Below are positions 7,777-15,549 of a stretch of DNA of 31,386 nucleotides, one piece after another. The notes under the pieces were generated by a model. It saw nothing but the letters and a program-made list of their open reading frames with translations. It was not told the origin of the DNA and did not search any database. A program made the translations under genes and the position numbers. Source of the stretch: Candidatus Altarchaeota archaeon (GTDB lineage: Archaea > SpSt-1190); assembly GCA_030590165.1 (NCBI GenBank), contig JAUUZA010000004.1:1-31386 (forward strand). The letters run 5' to 3'. Position 1 is the first letter of the stretch. The number at the start of each line of letters is the position of its first letter.

Positions 7777-8753
7777 TTGCCGCTAAATTTAGTGAAGTTT
7801 TTTCAGGAAAGGGCACTAAAAGAAGAGAAGCAATAAATATATTAAAAACAAAATTTCCGGATGCAAAATGGTTTGGCTCAACTGCTCTTCTTAATATAAG
7901 TGAAGACGAAGCAAAAATTATGCCAGGAATTTGTGAATTTGGGGAAGTAACTGTAACAAAAGTGAATCTTAATGAAATCAAAACATCTTCACTAAAATAC
8001 GCCGACAAATTATTTTGGATAAATGTTAGTCGTAAAGGCCAACACGATTTTACAAGTTTAGATATTGCAAAAGATGTTGGAACTTTTCTTGAAAAAAAAG
8101 GATTTAAAGCCAGTAGTAAAGGGACAATAATCAATATTTTAATTTATAATGATACTGCCTTAATTTATAAAAAAAATGAAGGTCCCGGTGGTTTACCAAG
8201 TGGCTTGCTTGGAAAAGTCTTAGTAATATGGGAAAATAATTATCAAAGTCAAATGAGTTTACTAAAGGTTGCATCGCGTGGTTTCACACCAATAGTTCTT
8301 TGCCCAAAGGGAACAAATCCATGTTGTGGGGAAAAAATAGAATATGATTTTAAAACAGTATTCAACACAGCTGGATTCGCTTTGAAAGATATGCGTGGGC
8401 CTCTTTTGAAACTTTTTGTATACAAATTAGCAAAAAAAATAAAAGCAAATTTAGGTGTTTGGTTTGTTGTTAGTTCAGAAATTTTTGGTTCCGGATTAAG
8501 TGGAGACATAAAATTACTGAAAAAAATTGAAGACCTTTCAGACCTGAAACCACTAAGACCAATTGCATTTGAGAATAAAGTAAATGTTTTACGCCTCGCA
8601 AATAAATTTGGATTTAATACTTCGACTTCAATAAGTGAATGGCGTCGCTTTAGAAGTAGTGAATTAAATCAAGAATGGATAACTCTAGAACTAGATAAAC
8701 CACTAAAAGACTTCTCTAAAAAGATTAAAGAATTTCTCACAGCAGGAAAATAA
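7773..8753 (+). CDS. ThiI-like THUMP protein lacking the PP-loop motif
   Basis: I start the gene at ATG 7773, which overlaps the aIF2-beta stop; an in-frame ATG at 7734 would need a 43-base overlap. The 326-residue product follows tRNA 4-thiouridine synthetase ThiI. The N-terminal part has KGQHDFTSLDIAKDVG (about 88-103), then GPGGLPSGLLGKVLVI (138-152), which in ThiI leads into the ATP-binding SGGxDSP loop. Here that loop reads WENNYQSQM, so the pyrophosphatase signature is gone, and the usual TGDSLGQVASQT-like segment is altered to SSEIFGSGLSG. The RP-containing stretch LRPIAFENKVNVLRLANKFG is kept. I infer a catalytically altered paralogue, perhaps a tRNA-binding factor. Confidence 0.75.
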   Translation: MIAAKFSEVFSGKGTKRREAINILKTKFPDAKWFGSTALLNISEDEAKIMPGICEFGEVTVTKVNLNEIKTSSLKYADKLFWINVSRKGQHDFTSLDIAKDVGTFLEKKGFKASSKGTIINILIYNDTALIYKKNEGPGGLPSGLLGKVLVIWENNYQSQMSLLKVASRGFTPIVLCPKGTNPCCGEKIEYDFKTVFNTAGFALKDMRGPLLKLFVYKLAKKIKANLGVWFVVSSEIFGSGLSGDIKLLKKIEDLSDLKPLRPIAFENKVNVLRLANKFGFNTSTSISEWRRFRSSELNQEWITLELDKPLKDFSKKIKEFLTAGK

Positions 8754-8796
8754 ATTTCCATTCAAGGAAACTCTCCCTCTGGAGAAAACTAAAGCC

Positions 8797-9198
8797 TTAT
8801 TTCTTCTTTGCTGGTTCAGCTTCAACCTTAACTTCGGGCATCTTTACAGGAAGAGGTAATCTCAATTCTTTTGCTAAACCAATTGCAGTTACCATAGGTT
8901 CAAGGAAGATTCTTTGATATGCTTGTCTAATCAATTCAACATCTTTTAATTTTCCTTTTTCCATTACTTTTTTTGGATCAACATTTATGAAATAAATTGA
9001 CCCTCCAATTTCAATCTTCCCAACATCAGGAGAATACTTAGCAACTAATTTATAATCAGTTCTCACTAATTTTGTTTTTCCTGCGTCTTCTATTTCTGCT
9101 TTAATAAGTGAAGGTTTCACTTCCACAGTTATTCCTTTTAGAACTTTTGGTGCTCTTTCTCCTTTAATACTATCAATTGTTACTCTCCAAATCGGCAT
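8797..9198 (-). CDS. Hypothetical protein, 133 residues, charged C-terminal tail
   Basis: I do not recognise the family. It begins MPIWRVTIDSIKGERAPKVLKG, is predicted mainly beta with a helix around DVELIRQAYQRIFLEP, and ends in an Ala/Glu/Pro/Lys tail (EVKVEAEPAKKK) like those on several archaeal ribosomal proteins. There is no signal peptide or membrane segment. Its regular, unbiased composition and highly ordered N-terminus look like a conserved housekeeping protein rather than an orphan. A TATAAA-like box (about 9218-9227) is centred about 24 nt before the ATG. It lies between aIF2-beta/ThiI-like and glmS on the opposite strand. Confidence 0.65.
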   Translation of the reverse strand: MPIWRVTIDSIKGERAPKVLKGITVEVKPSLIKAEIEDAGKTKLVRTDYKLVAKYSPDVGKIEIGGSIYFINVDPKKVMEKGKLKDVELIRQAYQRIFLEPMVTAIGLAKELRLPLPVKMPEVKVEAEPAKKK

Positions 9199-9340
9199 AC
9201 TTTGAGTAAAAACACATAGTATAAATTGTTTTGTACCAAAAAAAATAATTCAATATAATTCAAAAAAAAATTATAATTCATCTCTAGACCCAAAAAATAC
9301 TCTCAAAAATGGTTTTAAGTATCCTCGACACAGAAGTAAT

Positions 9341-11047
9341 GTGTGTGGTATATTTGGATACGCTGGTAATGGCGATGTTTGTAAAATTTTATATCAAGGA
9401 CTAAAAAGTCTTGAATATAGGGGATATGATTCTGCTGGGATGGCAGTAGTCGGGGATAAATTAAATTTTATTAAAGATTCCGGAACTGTTGACGATGTTT
9501 TAACTAATATTACTTTTCCTGTTAATTCAGTTGGAATTGCTCATACTCGTTGGGCAACTCACGGTAAACCAAATAAAATAAATGCACATCCTCATCTTGA
9601 TGAAAAAAATAAAGTTGCAGTTGTTCATAATGGAATAATTGAAAATTATAAACAATTAAAAAATCAACTCATAAAAAAAGGTCATATTTTCAAAAGCAAA
9701 ACTGACACTGAAGTAATTCCACATTTAATTGAAGAAAATCTTAGTCTCGGAAATTTTGAAGCATTCAAAAAAGCAGTGGCTCAATTAAAAGGAAGTTATG
9801 CAATTGCTTGTGTCATTGAAGGTTCAAATAAAATTTATTTTGCAAAAAGATTTAGTCCCCTTGTTCTCGGAGTGAATGGCGATTATTTTCTGGCCTCTGA
9901 CATAGTCTCTTTTCTTCGTTGGACAAAACAAGTAATATTCATTGAAGAAAATGACATTGGATATTTGGAAAAAGGTAATTTGTATATCGAAAACAATGGA
10001 AAACAAGTGAACCGACGTCCAAATGAAATTAGATGGAATTTTGAAGAAGCTGCAAAAGAAGGATACGAACACTTTATGCTAAAAGAAATATTTGAACAAC
10101 CTCAAGCCATTGCACAAACCTTGGCAGATAAAAGATTAATTTCATTCTCAAAACATATGTCTGAACTTGACAAACTAGTAATTACTTCGGCAGGCACATC
10201 TTTCCATGCCGGTCTTGCACTAAAATATGTGTCTAGCCTCCCTCTAGAAGTAATTATAGCTTCAGAATTCAGCGAATTATATCGGGGCGGGGAAGTGCTT
10301 TCAATTAGCCAAAGTGGTGAGACTGCTGACACCTTACGTGCAGTACGTCTAGCCAAATCCCTTGACCACAAAATAAATGCTCTTGTAAATGTAGTTGGCT
10401 CAACACTAACTCGACTTGCAGATAAGGTAATTTACACTCACGCAGGACCTGAAATAGGAGTTGCATCAACTAAAACATTCACTTCCCAACTGGCAGCACT
10501 ATTCCAACTTAATGCTTTAATGGAAGGAAAAACTCTACCAGAAATAAATGTAAATCCCATATTAAAAAAAGCAGATGAAATTCACTCCATTTCAAAAACA
10601 TTATCAAAATCAAACGACATTTTTTATTTAGGACGCGGAGTAAATACTGTTACTGCAATGGAAGGTGCCCTCAAAATGAAGGAACTTGCATATCTTCATG
10701 CTGAAGCATATCCGGGTGGTGAATTAAAACATGGTCCACTTGCTTTAATTGAAGAAAGCCTTCCAGTTGTTGCAATTTGTCCAAGTGACCAAAATAGAGA
10801 TAAAATGCTTGGAAATATTGAAGAAGTGAAGAGTCGTGGTGCATTCATAATTGGGCTTGGATACGAAAAAGATGAGGAACTTATAGAACTTTCAGATAAA
10901 TTTGTTGCAATGCCTGCAGTTGATTCATCTTTAACTCCTTTATATTACAGCATTCCCCTCCAAATGCTATCCTACTATACTGCAATTGAATTGAAACGAA
11001 ATCCAGATAAACCAAGAAATTTAGCTAAAAGCGTGACTGTTGAATAG
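9341..11047 (+). CDS. glmS: Glutamine-fructose-6-phosphate aminotransferase (GlmS)
   Basis: This 568-residue enzyme makes glucosamine-6-phosphate from fructose-6-phosphate and glutamine, the entry to UDP-GlcNAc and surface glycans. The N-terminal glutaminase has the catalytic Cys2 (MCGIFGYAGN), LEYRGYDSAG, HTRWATHGKP, NAHPH, HNGIIENYKQL and SKTDTEVIPHL. Two SIS domains follow (TSAGTSFHAG, SISQSGETADTLRA, GVASTKTFTSQL, KELAYLHAEAYPGGELKHGPLALI), and the C-terminus is PRNLAKSVTVE. It is a little shorter than the usual 590-610 residues. The start is GTG; an ATG two bases earlier is out of frame. TTTTAA at 9313-9318 is centred 25.5 nt upstream. The 3' end overlaps trm10 by 23 bases. Confidence 0.96.
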   Translation: MCGIFGYAGNGDVCKILYQGLKSLEYRGYDSAGMAVVGDKLNFIKDSGTVDDVLTNITFPVNSVGIAHTRWATHGKPNKINAHPHLDEKNKVAVVHNGIIENYKQLKNQLIKKGHIFKSKTDTEVIPHLIEENLSLGNFEAFKKAVAQLKGSYAIACVIEGSNKIYFAKRFSPLVLGVNGDYFLASDIVSFLRWTKQVIFIEENDIGYLEKGNLYIENNGKQVNRRPNEIRWNFEEAAKEGYEHFMLKEIFEQPQAIAQTLADKRLISFSKHMSELDKLVITSAGTSFHAGLALKYVSSLPLEVIIASEFSELYRGGEVLSISQSGETADTLRAVRLAKSLDHKINALVNVVGSTLTRLADKVIYTHAGPEIGVASTKTFTSQLAALFQLNALMEGKTLPEINVNPILKKADEIHSISKTLSKSNDIFYLGRGVNTVTAMEGALKMKELAYLHAEAYPGGELKHGPLALIEESLPVVAICPSDQNRDKMLGNIEEVKSRGAFIIGLGYEKDEELIELSDKFVAMPAVDSSLTPLYYSIPLQMLSYYTAIELKRNPDKPRNLAKSVTVE

Positions 11048-11756
11048 CCTCGACTAGGGGCAGACCTTCAAGAGAAAGACACATTATTTTAGTTATGATG
11101 TTAAGTCTATCTGGAACAGTACTAACTTTATTATTTAATTCCAATCTAACGCCCTCTAAATTATAAGCAAGTTCTTTTGTTCTCATCCTATTACTCTTAT
11201 CAACTATCCCACCTAAAATATAAACTTTATTTTGTTCAAACTTCTTTAAAATTGTTTCACCATGCGGGTCAAGAACAACGGCATCTCCAATAAATTTATC
11301 AGTTAATATGTCTCCAAAAAAATCCCATTCTCTAATGTATTCACTAATTTCCTTAGGACAACTTGCCAACACTAAATTTCTGTCCCATAAATGTTCACGA
11401 ATAGTTTGAAGTGTAAGAAGTGTTTGTTTCTTTAATAACCATTTTTCATGGTCAGTGTGATAATCCCATAAACCATAATCAATAATAAGTTTTGGGTATT
11501 CTAATTTTATTTTGAGGTCAATTTTCTTTCCTTCTTTTCCTACATAAAAAGATGTTTTTTCACGCCCTTCACTTCCAATAAGTTTTACTCCTTTGTATTC
11601 TTCAACAAGTTTACCTTCAAAATCATCTTCCTTAAGTTTTAATTTTCCCATCTGAAGTTTGATTGCTAATTTATTGAGATTTTTTTCTCTTGATTTAATA
11701 GTATCTATCCCATTAGATTTAAGAAACTCAACCAAAAAATCTTTCGGAACTTTCAC
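11025..11756 (-). CDS. trm10: tRNA (purine-9-N1)-methyltransferase, Trm10 family
   Basis: This 243-residue SPOUT-class protein matches archaeal Trm10. The C-terminal knot region reads GDAVVLDPHGE, YILGGIVDKSNRMRTKELA, VRLELNNKVSTVPDRLNIITKIMCL and EAIQQSR, close to the family pattern in which a GGIVD-type Asp aids catalysis. Archaeal Trm10 enzymes methylate N1 of A9 and/or G9 in tRNA using S-adenosylmethionine; which base is used here cannot be told. It starts with GTG at 11756, 23.5 nt from the centre of a TTTAAA shared with hisS. The 3' end overlaps glmS convergently by 23 bases. Confidence 0.88.
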   Translation of the reverse strand: MKVPKDFLVEFLKSNGIDTIKSREKNLNKLAIKLQMGKLKLKEDDFEGKLVEEYKGVKLIGSEGREKTSFYVGKEGKKIDLKIKLEYPKLIIDYGLWDYHTDHEKWLLKKQTLLTLQTIREHLWDRNLVLASCPKEISEYIREWDFFGDILTDKFIGDAVVLDPHGETILKKFEQNKVYILGGIVDKSNRMRTKELAYNLEGVRLELNNKVSTVPDRLNIITKIMCLSLEGLPLVEAIQQSRF

Positions 11757-11776
11757 AAAAAACCTACCAATTGACC

Positions 11777-11782
11777 TTTAAA
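11777..11782. promoter_or_regulatory. Shared palindromic TATA-like box, trm10 / hisS
   Basis: TTTAAA is its own reverse complement. Its centre is 23.5 nt from the trm10 GTG (11756) and 24.5 nt from the hisS ATG (11804), the spacing found for other leaderless genes here, so one box seems to serve both directions. No second AT-rich box lies in the 47-bp divergent gap. Confidence 0.6.
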
Positions 11783-11803
11783 GTATAAGTGTCTAAAGAC
11801 ATT

Positions 11804-13087
11804 ATGGCAATCCCAAAAGGTATGCGTGATTTCCCTCCTGAAATTGCAATAATACGAAAACAAGTTTTTTCTAAACTTGAAAAAGTTTTTATGCGCTTTG
11901 GGTTTGACCCCTTAGAAACACCAATCCTTGAACTTTGGGATACATTGAAGGGAAAATATGGACCTGAAGCTGAAAATAAAATGATTTACAAATTTAAAGA
12001 TGAATGGAGTGGAAAAGAACTAGCTCTTCGATATGACTTAACGGTTCCACTTGCTAGATTTGTATCTGAAAATCCAACAACTCCCCTCCCATTTAAGAGA
12101 TATGCAATTGGAAAAGTGTATCGTCACGAACAACCACAAAGAGGAAGATATCGTGAATTTTATCAATGTGATGCAGATATTATTGGAAGTGAACGTCCAG
12201 AAGCTGATGCAGAAATTTTGAATTTAATTGGGTCAGTTATGCGAGAATTTAATCTCCCAGGTTACACAGTTAAAATTAATGACCGTAGATTACTCAAAGG
12301 GATATTCGAAAAGGGTCTTGGAATTACTACTAATATTTTAGAAGTATATCGTCAAATTGATAAACTCGACAAAATCGGATGGGTAAAGGTAAGTGAATCA
12401 TTAAAACAAATTCTTCCAATTAACATAATTAAAAAAATAAAAGATGTAATTGACATACGAGGAAGTGCAAGTGAAACTCTTAATGAGATTGAAAATATGT
12501 TTGGAAAAATTCCTGAAGTAACAAAAGCATCAGAACACCTTCAGCAAATGTTGTCATTAGCAAAAAAGACTTCATTCAAATTAGATTTAAGTATGGTTCG
12601 TGGTCTTGATTATTACACCGGACCAATCTTTGAAACCATAGTAAAAGAACCAAAAATTGGGAGTATAACTGGTGGAGGCCGATACGACCAATTATTAGGA
12701 GTTTATGGTAAATCATTTCCAGCCACAGGAACCACCATAGGTGTTGAAAGATTAATTGATGTAGGAATTGAATTAGGATTATTCAAAGGAATTAAAAAAA
12801 CTGTTGCAGATGTATATGTTGTGAATCTACAAGTACAAGAATATGCATGGAGAGTTGCAAATGTTTTAAGAAATGAAGACATCAATACGCGCGTTGACAT
12901 TATGGGGAGAACATATAAGAAACAATTAGAAAAAGCAAATAAACTTGAAACTCGTTTCATTGTACTTGTTGGAATAAAAGAAAAGAGTAAGGGAACAGTA
13001 ACTTTAATTGATAAAAAAACCGGAAAGAAAACAATTGAAAAAATTTTAGATGCAAAAAAGAAAATTAAAACCCTCTTAACAATTTAA
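11804..13087 (+). CDS. hisS: Histidyl-tRNA synthetase
   Basis: This class II synthetase charges tRNA-His. Visible landmarks: IPKGMRDFPP start, motif 1 region, LRYDLTVPLARF, motif 2 KVYRHEQPQRGRYREFYQCDADIIG split over two strands, the histidine-specific MVRGLDYYTGPIFE, GGGRYDQLLGVYG, and motif 3 TTIGVERL, followed by the anticodon-binding domain (VYVVNLQ...INTRVDIMGRTYKKQLEKAN). Start choice: an in-frame GTG at 11789 exists, but it lies only 9 nt from the TTTAAA centre and so upstream of the likely RNA start; ATG 11804 at 24.5 nt fits leaderless initiation and gives 427 residues. The end overlaps the convergent orphan by 23 bases. Confidence 0.96.
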   Translation: MAIPKGMRDFPPEIAIIRKQVFSKLEKVFMRFGFDPLETPILELWDTLKGKYGPEAENKMIYKFKDEWSGKELALRYDLTVPLARFVSENPTTPLPFKRYAIGKVYRHEQPQRGRYREFYQCDADIIGSERPEADAEILNLIGSVMREFNLPGYTVKINDRRLLKGIFEKGLGITTNILEVYRQIDKLDKIGWVKVSESLKQILPINIIKKIKDVIDIRGSASETLNEIENMFGKIPEVTKASEHLQQMLSLAKKTSFKLDLSMVRGLDYYTGPIFETIVKEPKIGSITGGGRYDQLLGVYGKSFPATGTTIGVERLIDVGIELGLFKGIKKTVADVYVVNLQVQEYAWRVANVLRNEDINTRVDIMGRTYKKQLEKANKLETRFIVLVGIKEKSKGTVTLIDKKTGKKTIEKILDAKKKIKTLLTI

Positions 13088-13448
13088 TAACTTCATAAAT
13101 TATTATTGGAGCTGCGGTATCTGATTTCACACTTCGTTTTAGTGATATTGGTTCACCAAGTTTTTTTCCAAAGAAAAGCATAATCACAAAATCTTGTTTC
13201 AATTTTACTGCCAACTCTTCAGGAGTTTTTCCTGTTGAGGCATAATGAAATGCAAATTCTGGTGCAAAAAATAATTTAGCTTCATCAGCTCCCATAAAGA
13301 GAACACTCCTATTCCTTTCATCTGCTAATTGCCTAATCTCATCAGTCCGTTTAGACAAAACAGGTAATACTTGAGGAAATTCAAAAACACCTTTTAAAAA
13401 ATGAATCGGGTCAGGCCCATCATAAAATACAATTAGTTGACCTGACAT
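13065..13448 (-). CDS. Hypothetical protein, about 127 residues
   Basis: I do not recognise this family. The protein starts SGQLIVFYDGPDP and has a Rossmann-like feel (LIVFYDG, SVLFMGADEAKLFFAPEF, DFVIMLFFGKKL), with no signal peptide or membrane helix. An ATG at 13466 is in frame, but TATATA at 13470-13475 is centred 24.5 nt upstream of ATG 13448, so I use 13448. The 3' end overlaps hisS by 23 bases. It lies 31 nt downstream of another orphan on the same strand; the two may work together, but nothing here shows how. Confidence 0.6.
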   Translation of the reverse strand: MSGQLIVFYDGPDPIHFLKGVFEFPQVLPVLSKRTDEIRQLADERNRSVLFMGADEAKLFFAPEFAFHYASTGKTPEELAVKLKQDFVIMLFFGKKLGEPISLKRSVKSDTAAPIIIYEVIKLLRGF

Positions 13449-13479
13449 AATTTTAAATGGACTCATAGGTATATAATGA

Positions 13480-13938
13480 TTACACCTTCACAAAATCTCC
13501 AATAGTTTTCGGAGTTTCACCAATCTCAATATCTAAGTCATCAAACATTGCCTTAATCCATTTTAAAAATCTTTTAAGTTTTTCCTTATCTAGTGATGAC
13601 CATTTTGCTGTAACCCTCGCAATTATTATATTTTCATCATCATAAATTTCAGCCATTCGTTTCCAATCAACCTCTCTTAATTTTGTAGCTAAATATGGTT
13701 CATAAGGTAAAATTCCTTGGAGCATCAAAAAAGCAACTACTGGAAATCCTGCCCTTCCACTCTTAGTTAATTTATCATTACATGCCACTTTATTATTTGC
13801 CCAATCCCAATAAACACTATAACTTTCGTGGGCATCACTGACCGTGCCTCTATTTGAATCTTCTATTTTTACACTGCTATTAGAAATAATAGTAATCGCC
13901 CGTAAAACCTCCAAATTTGGAGGAGAGCGCAACTTCAT
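13480..13938 (-). CDS. Hypothetical protein, about 152 residues
   Basis: Unrecognised soluble protein. It carries a hydrophobic helix (GFPVVAFLMLQGILPY), a W-rich segment (YSVYWDWANN) and a C-terminal helix (KLKRFLKWIKAMFDDLDI). An in-frame ATG at 13959 lies only 4.5 nt from the TTTAAA centre, whereas ATG 13938 is 25.5 nt away, so 13938 is preferred. The box at 13961-13966 is shared with the divergent DUF63 gene. Composition is like its neighbours, with no sign of recent transfer. Confidence 0.6.
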   Translation of the reverse strand: MKLRSPPNLEVLRAITIISNSSVKIEDSNRGTVSDAHESYSVYWDWANNKVACNDKLTKSGRAGFPVVAFLMLQGILPYEPYLATKLREVDWKRMAEIYDDENIIIARVTAKWSSLDKEKLKRFLKWIKAMFDDLDIEIGETPKTIGDFVKV

Positions 13939-13960
13939 AAATATATATGTTCTATACATT

Positions 13961-13966
13961 TTTAAA
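13961..13966. promoter_or_regulatory. Shared palindromic TATA-like box, orphan / DUF63 gene
   Basis: TTTAAA is centred 25.5 nt from the minus-strand ATG at 13938 and 23.5 nt from the plus-strand GTG at 13987. The entire divergent gap is 48 bp and holds no other strong box. Confidence 0.6.
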
Positions 13967-13986
13967 TATGTCTTTGTACCAAGAAT

Positions 13987-14712
13987 GTGTTCGAATTTCT
14001 TATAGATAAGCTTTGGACCCCAATGTTCACGCGAGAAGGTTACAATCCCTTTAGTACTATATTACTGGCTTTTTTACTAATAAGTTTTGTTGAATTCTAT
14101 TGGAAATTCTTTGCAAAAAAACACAATCAAAAAGAACTGCGGTTTGCAGTAATTCCTTTTATTTTATTTGGAGGCATACTCCGTTTTCTTGATTCACGTG
14201 CACTATCACCTAATCTTTTAACAATTACTCCTGGAATTTATTTTTTACTTGCCGCAATATTCACTTTATGTATTCACTTTTTTAGTTATAGTAAAACTAG
14301 AAAGATTGGAATAACGCTCAGCATAATTGCCCTTTTATTTAGTTTTTCTTATCTTAATTTCTCAAAAACTTTTTTTGCTTTGGCAGTTTTTCCCTTCTAC
14401 TATTTATTTACAAAAATATATAATAAATTTCCACTCATGAAAGACTCATTTGCATGGAAACCTCATATCTTTGAGGCATGGGTAACAAGTTTTGGAGTCA
14501 TGGCAGGACTAATGGAAGAACATGTTTTAGCAGGTGCTTTAATGAATATTCATCCACTTCTATTCGGACTATTAAAATCATTATTAATTCCTTTAATCAT
14601 ATATTTAGTAAAAGACACAAAGGGTGAACAAAAAATTTATATTGGAACTATAATCGGATTAATTGGTTTGGGCCCAGGACTACGTGATCTTTTGGAGTTG
14701 TTTAGTTTATGA
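13987..14712 (+). CDS. DUF63 family integral membrane protein
   Basis: This 241-residue protein has about six to seven hydrophobic segments and the features of archaeal DUF63: GYNPFSTILLAFLL near residue 18, FILFGGILRFLDSRAL (about 57-73) with charged RxxDS inside the membrane, TPGIYFLLA, and later HIFEAWVTSFGVMAG. The family is confined to archaea and has no known function; the buried Arg/Asp pair hints at transport or catalysis. The start is GTG with a shared TTTAAA 23.5 nt upstream. Its TGA overlaps the ATG of the PIN gene (ATGA at 14709), so the two form an operon. Confidence 0.8.
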   Translation: MFEFLIDKLWTPMFTREGYNPFSTILLAFLLISFVEFYWKFFAKKHNQKELRFAVIPFILFGGILRFLDSRALSPNLLTITPGIYFLLAAIFTLCIHFFSYSKTRKIGITLSIIALLFSFSYLNFSKTFFALAVFPFYYLFTKIYNKFPLMKDSFAWKPHIFEAWVTSFGVMAGLMEEHVLAGALMNIHPLLFGLLKSLLIPLIIYLVKDTKGEQKIYIGTIIGLIGLGPGLRDLLELFSL

Positions 14713-15068
14713 CATCTATTGTTTTTGATACGAGTTTTTTAGTGAATGCAATAAAATCAAAAGTTGATTTCTTTAAAGACATAAAAATGAAAATAGGTAA
14801 CTTTCAAACAATAATACCTTCTCCTGTAATGAGTGAATTAAAATTCCTTGCACAAAAAAATTCAAATGCTAATGTAGCAATACAACTCATAGAAAAACAA
14901 GGATATACATTAGTAGAAAGTGATTTACCTGCCGACCTTTCTATAACAAAAATTGCAGAGGAAACTCAATCATATGTAGCAAGTACTGATTGGGCCGTTC
15001 GTCGCAGGTCATTAAAAAAGGGCTTAAAATTGATTACTTTGCGTGGTGGAAACCACATTGAGTTGTAA
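14709..15068 (+). CDS. PIN-domain ribonuclease, Fcf1/VapC9-like
   Basis: This 119-residue PIN protein has acidic residues in the expected places: D7 (FDTSFLVNA), E43 (SPVMSELKFL) and D94 (VASTDWAVRRR). The C-terminal pattern VASTDWAVRRRSLKKGLKLITLRGG is like the archaeal Fcf1/Nob1-related group, where an arginine-rich helix precedes a VxxLR strand. PIN domains cleave RNA with divalent metals. No antitoxin-sized gene precedes it; its upstream partner is a DUF63 membrane protein with ATGA overlap. I therefore favour an rRNA or mRNA processing role over a VapBC toxin. Confidence 0.82.
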   Translation: MTSIVFDTSFLVNAIKSKVDFFKDIKMKIGNFQTIIPSPVMSELKFLAQKNSNANVAIQLIEKQGYTLVESDLPADLSITKIAEETQSYVASTDWAVRRRSLKKGLKLITLRGGNHIEL

Positions 15069-15120
15069 CTACTTTTTTAGACATCAAAATATTTAATTAA
15101 CCAGTAAGTAAACCAATTGA

Positions 15121-15549
15121 ATGCAGGATTGGAGAGATGGATTCAGAGTATTACTCACTCTTTCAAAGGCATTTTTTCCTGCATTCTTAACTAAAACTCC
15201 AATAATTATTGTAGCACTACTACCAATTGCAATAGTAAGCATACTCATGGACATAAAATCAATGCGTGAATTTGCCATTTTAAAACTTGATGATGAGGGC
15301 GACATACTCATTCCAGTCAAACCGAGAATTGAAAGAATTATAGGATATTCACTTATGTTTGATTTCTTAATGCTCGCTGTTCTTGCTCAATTTCTTTCGG
15401 GATACGATTCTGTCGTTCTTACAAATAATACAATAATTTATGGACTTTATCTCATGGAAACAAGTGGAGCAAAGGGAGCAGTAGAAGCATTTAGACCTGA
15501 ACTGGAAAAACCTCAAGAAATTTTTATAGATAAACGACATTCACTTTAG
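15121..15549 (+). CDS. Small integral membrane protein, 142 residues
   Basis: Unrecognised. The protein has a hydrophobic segment at about 27-43 (PIIIVALLPIAIVSILM), a second at about 74-92 (YSLMFDFLMLAVLAQFL) and soluble connecting and C-terminal parts with a KLDDEGDILIPVKPRIER linker. Both segments look long enough to cross the membrane. TTTAATTAA at 15092-15100 is centred about 25 nt upstream of the ATG. It converges on, and overlaps by 9 bases, the HerA-like gene. Function unknown. Confidence 0.65.
   Translation: MQDWRDGFRVLLTLSKAFFPAFLTKTPIIIVALLPIAIVSILMDIKSMREFAILKLDDEGDILIPVKPRIERIIGYSLMFDFLMLAVLAQFLSGYDSVVLTNNTIIYGLYLMETSGAKGAVEAFRPELEKPQEIFIDKRHSL

Noticed and set aside
8772-8785. 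Small inverted repeat TCTCC-CTCT-GGAGA between convergent genes
   Set aside because: Only a 5-bp stem and no T-run on either side, too weak to call a terminator.
14709-15068. VapBC toxin-antitoxin pair
   Set aside because: No antitoxin-sized gene lies next to the PIN gene, whose coupled neighbour is a DUF63 membrane protein; the C-terminal pattern fits Fcf1-type PIN proteins better.
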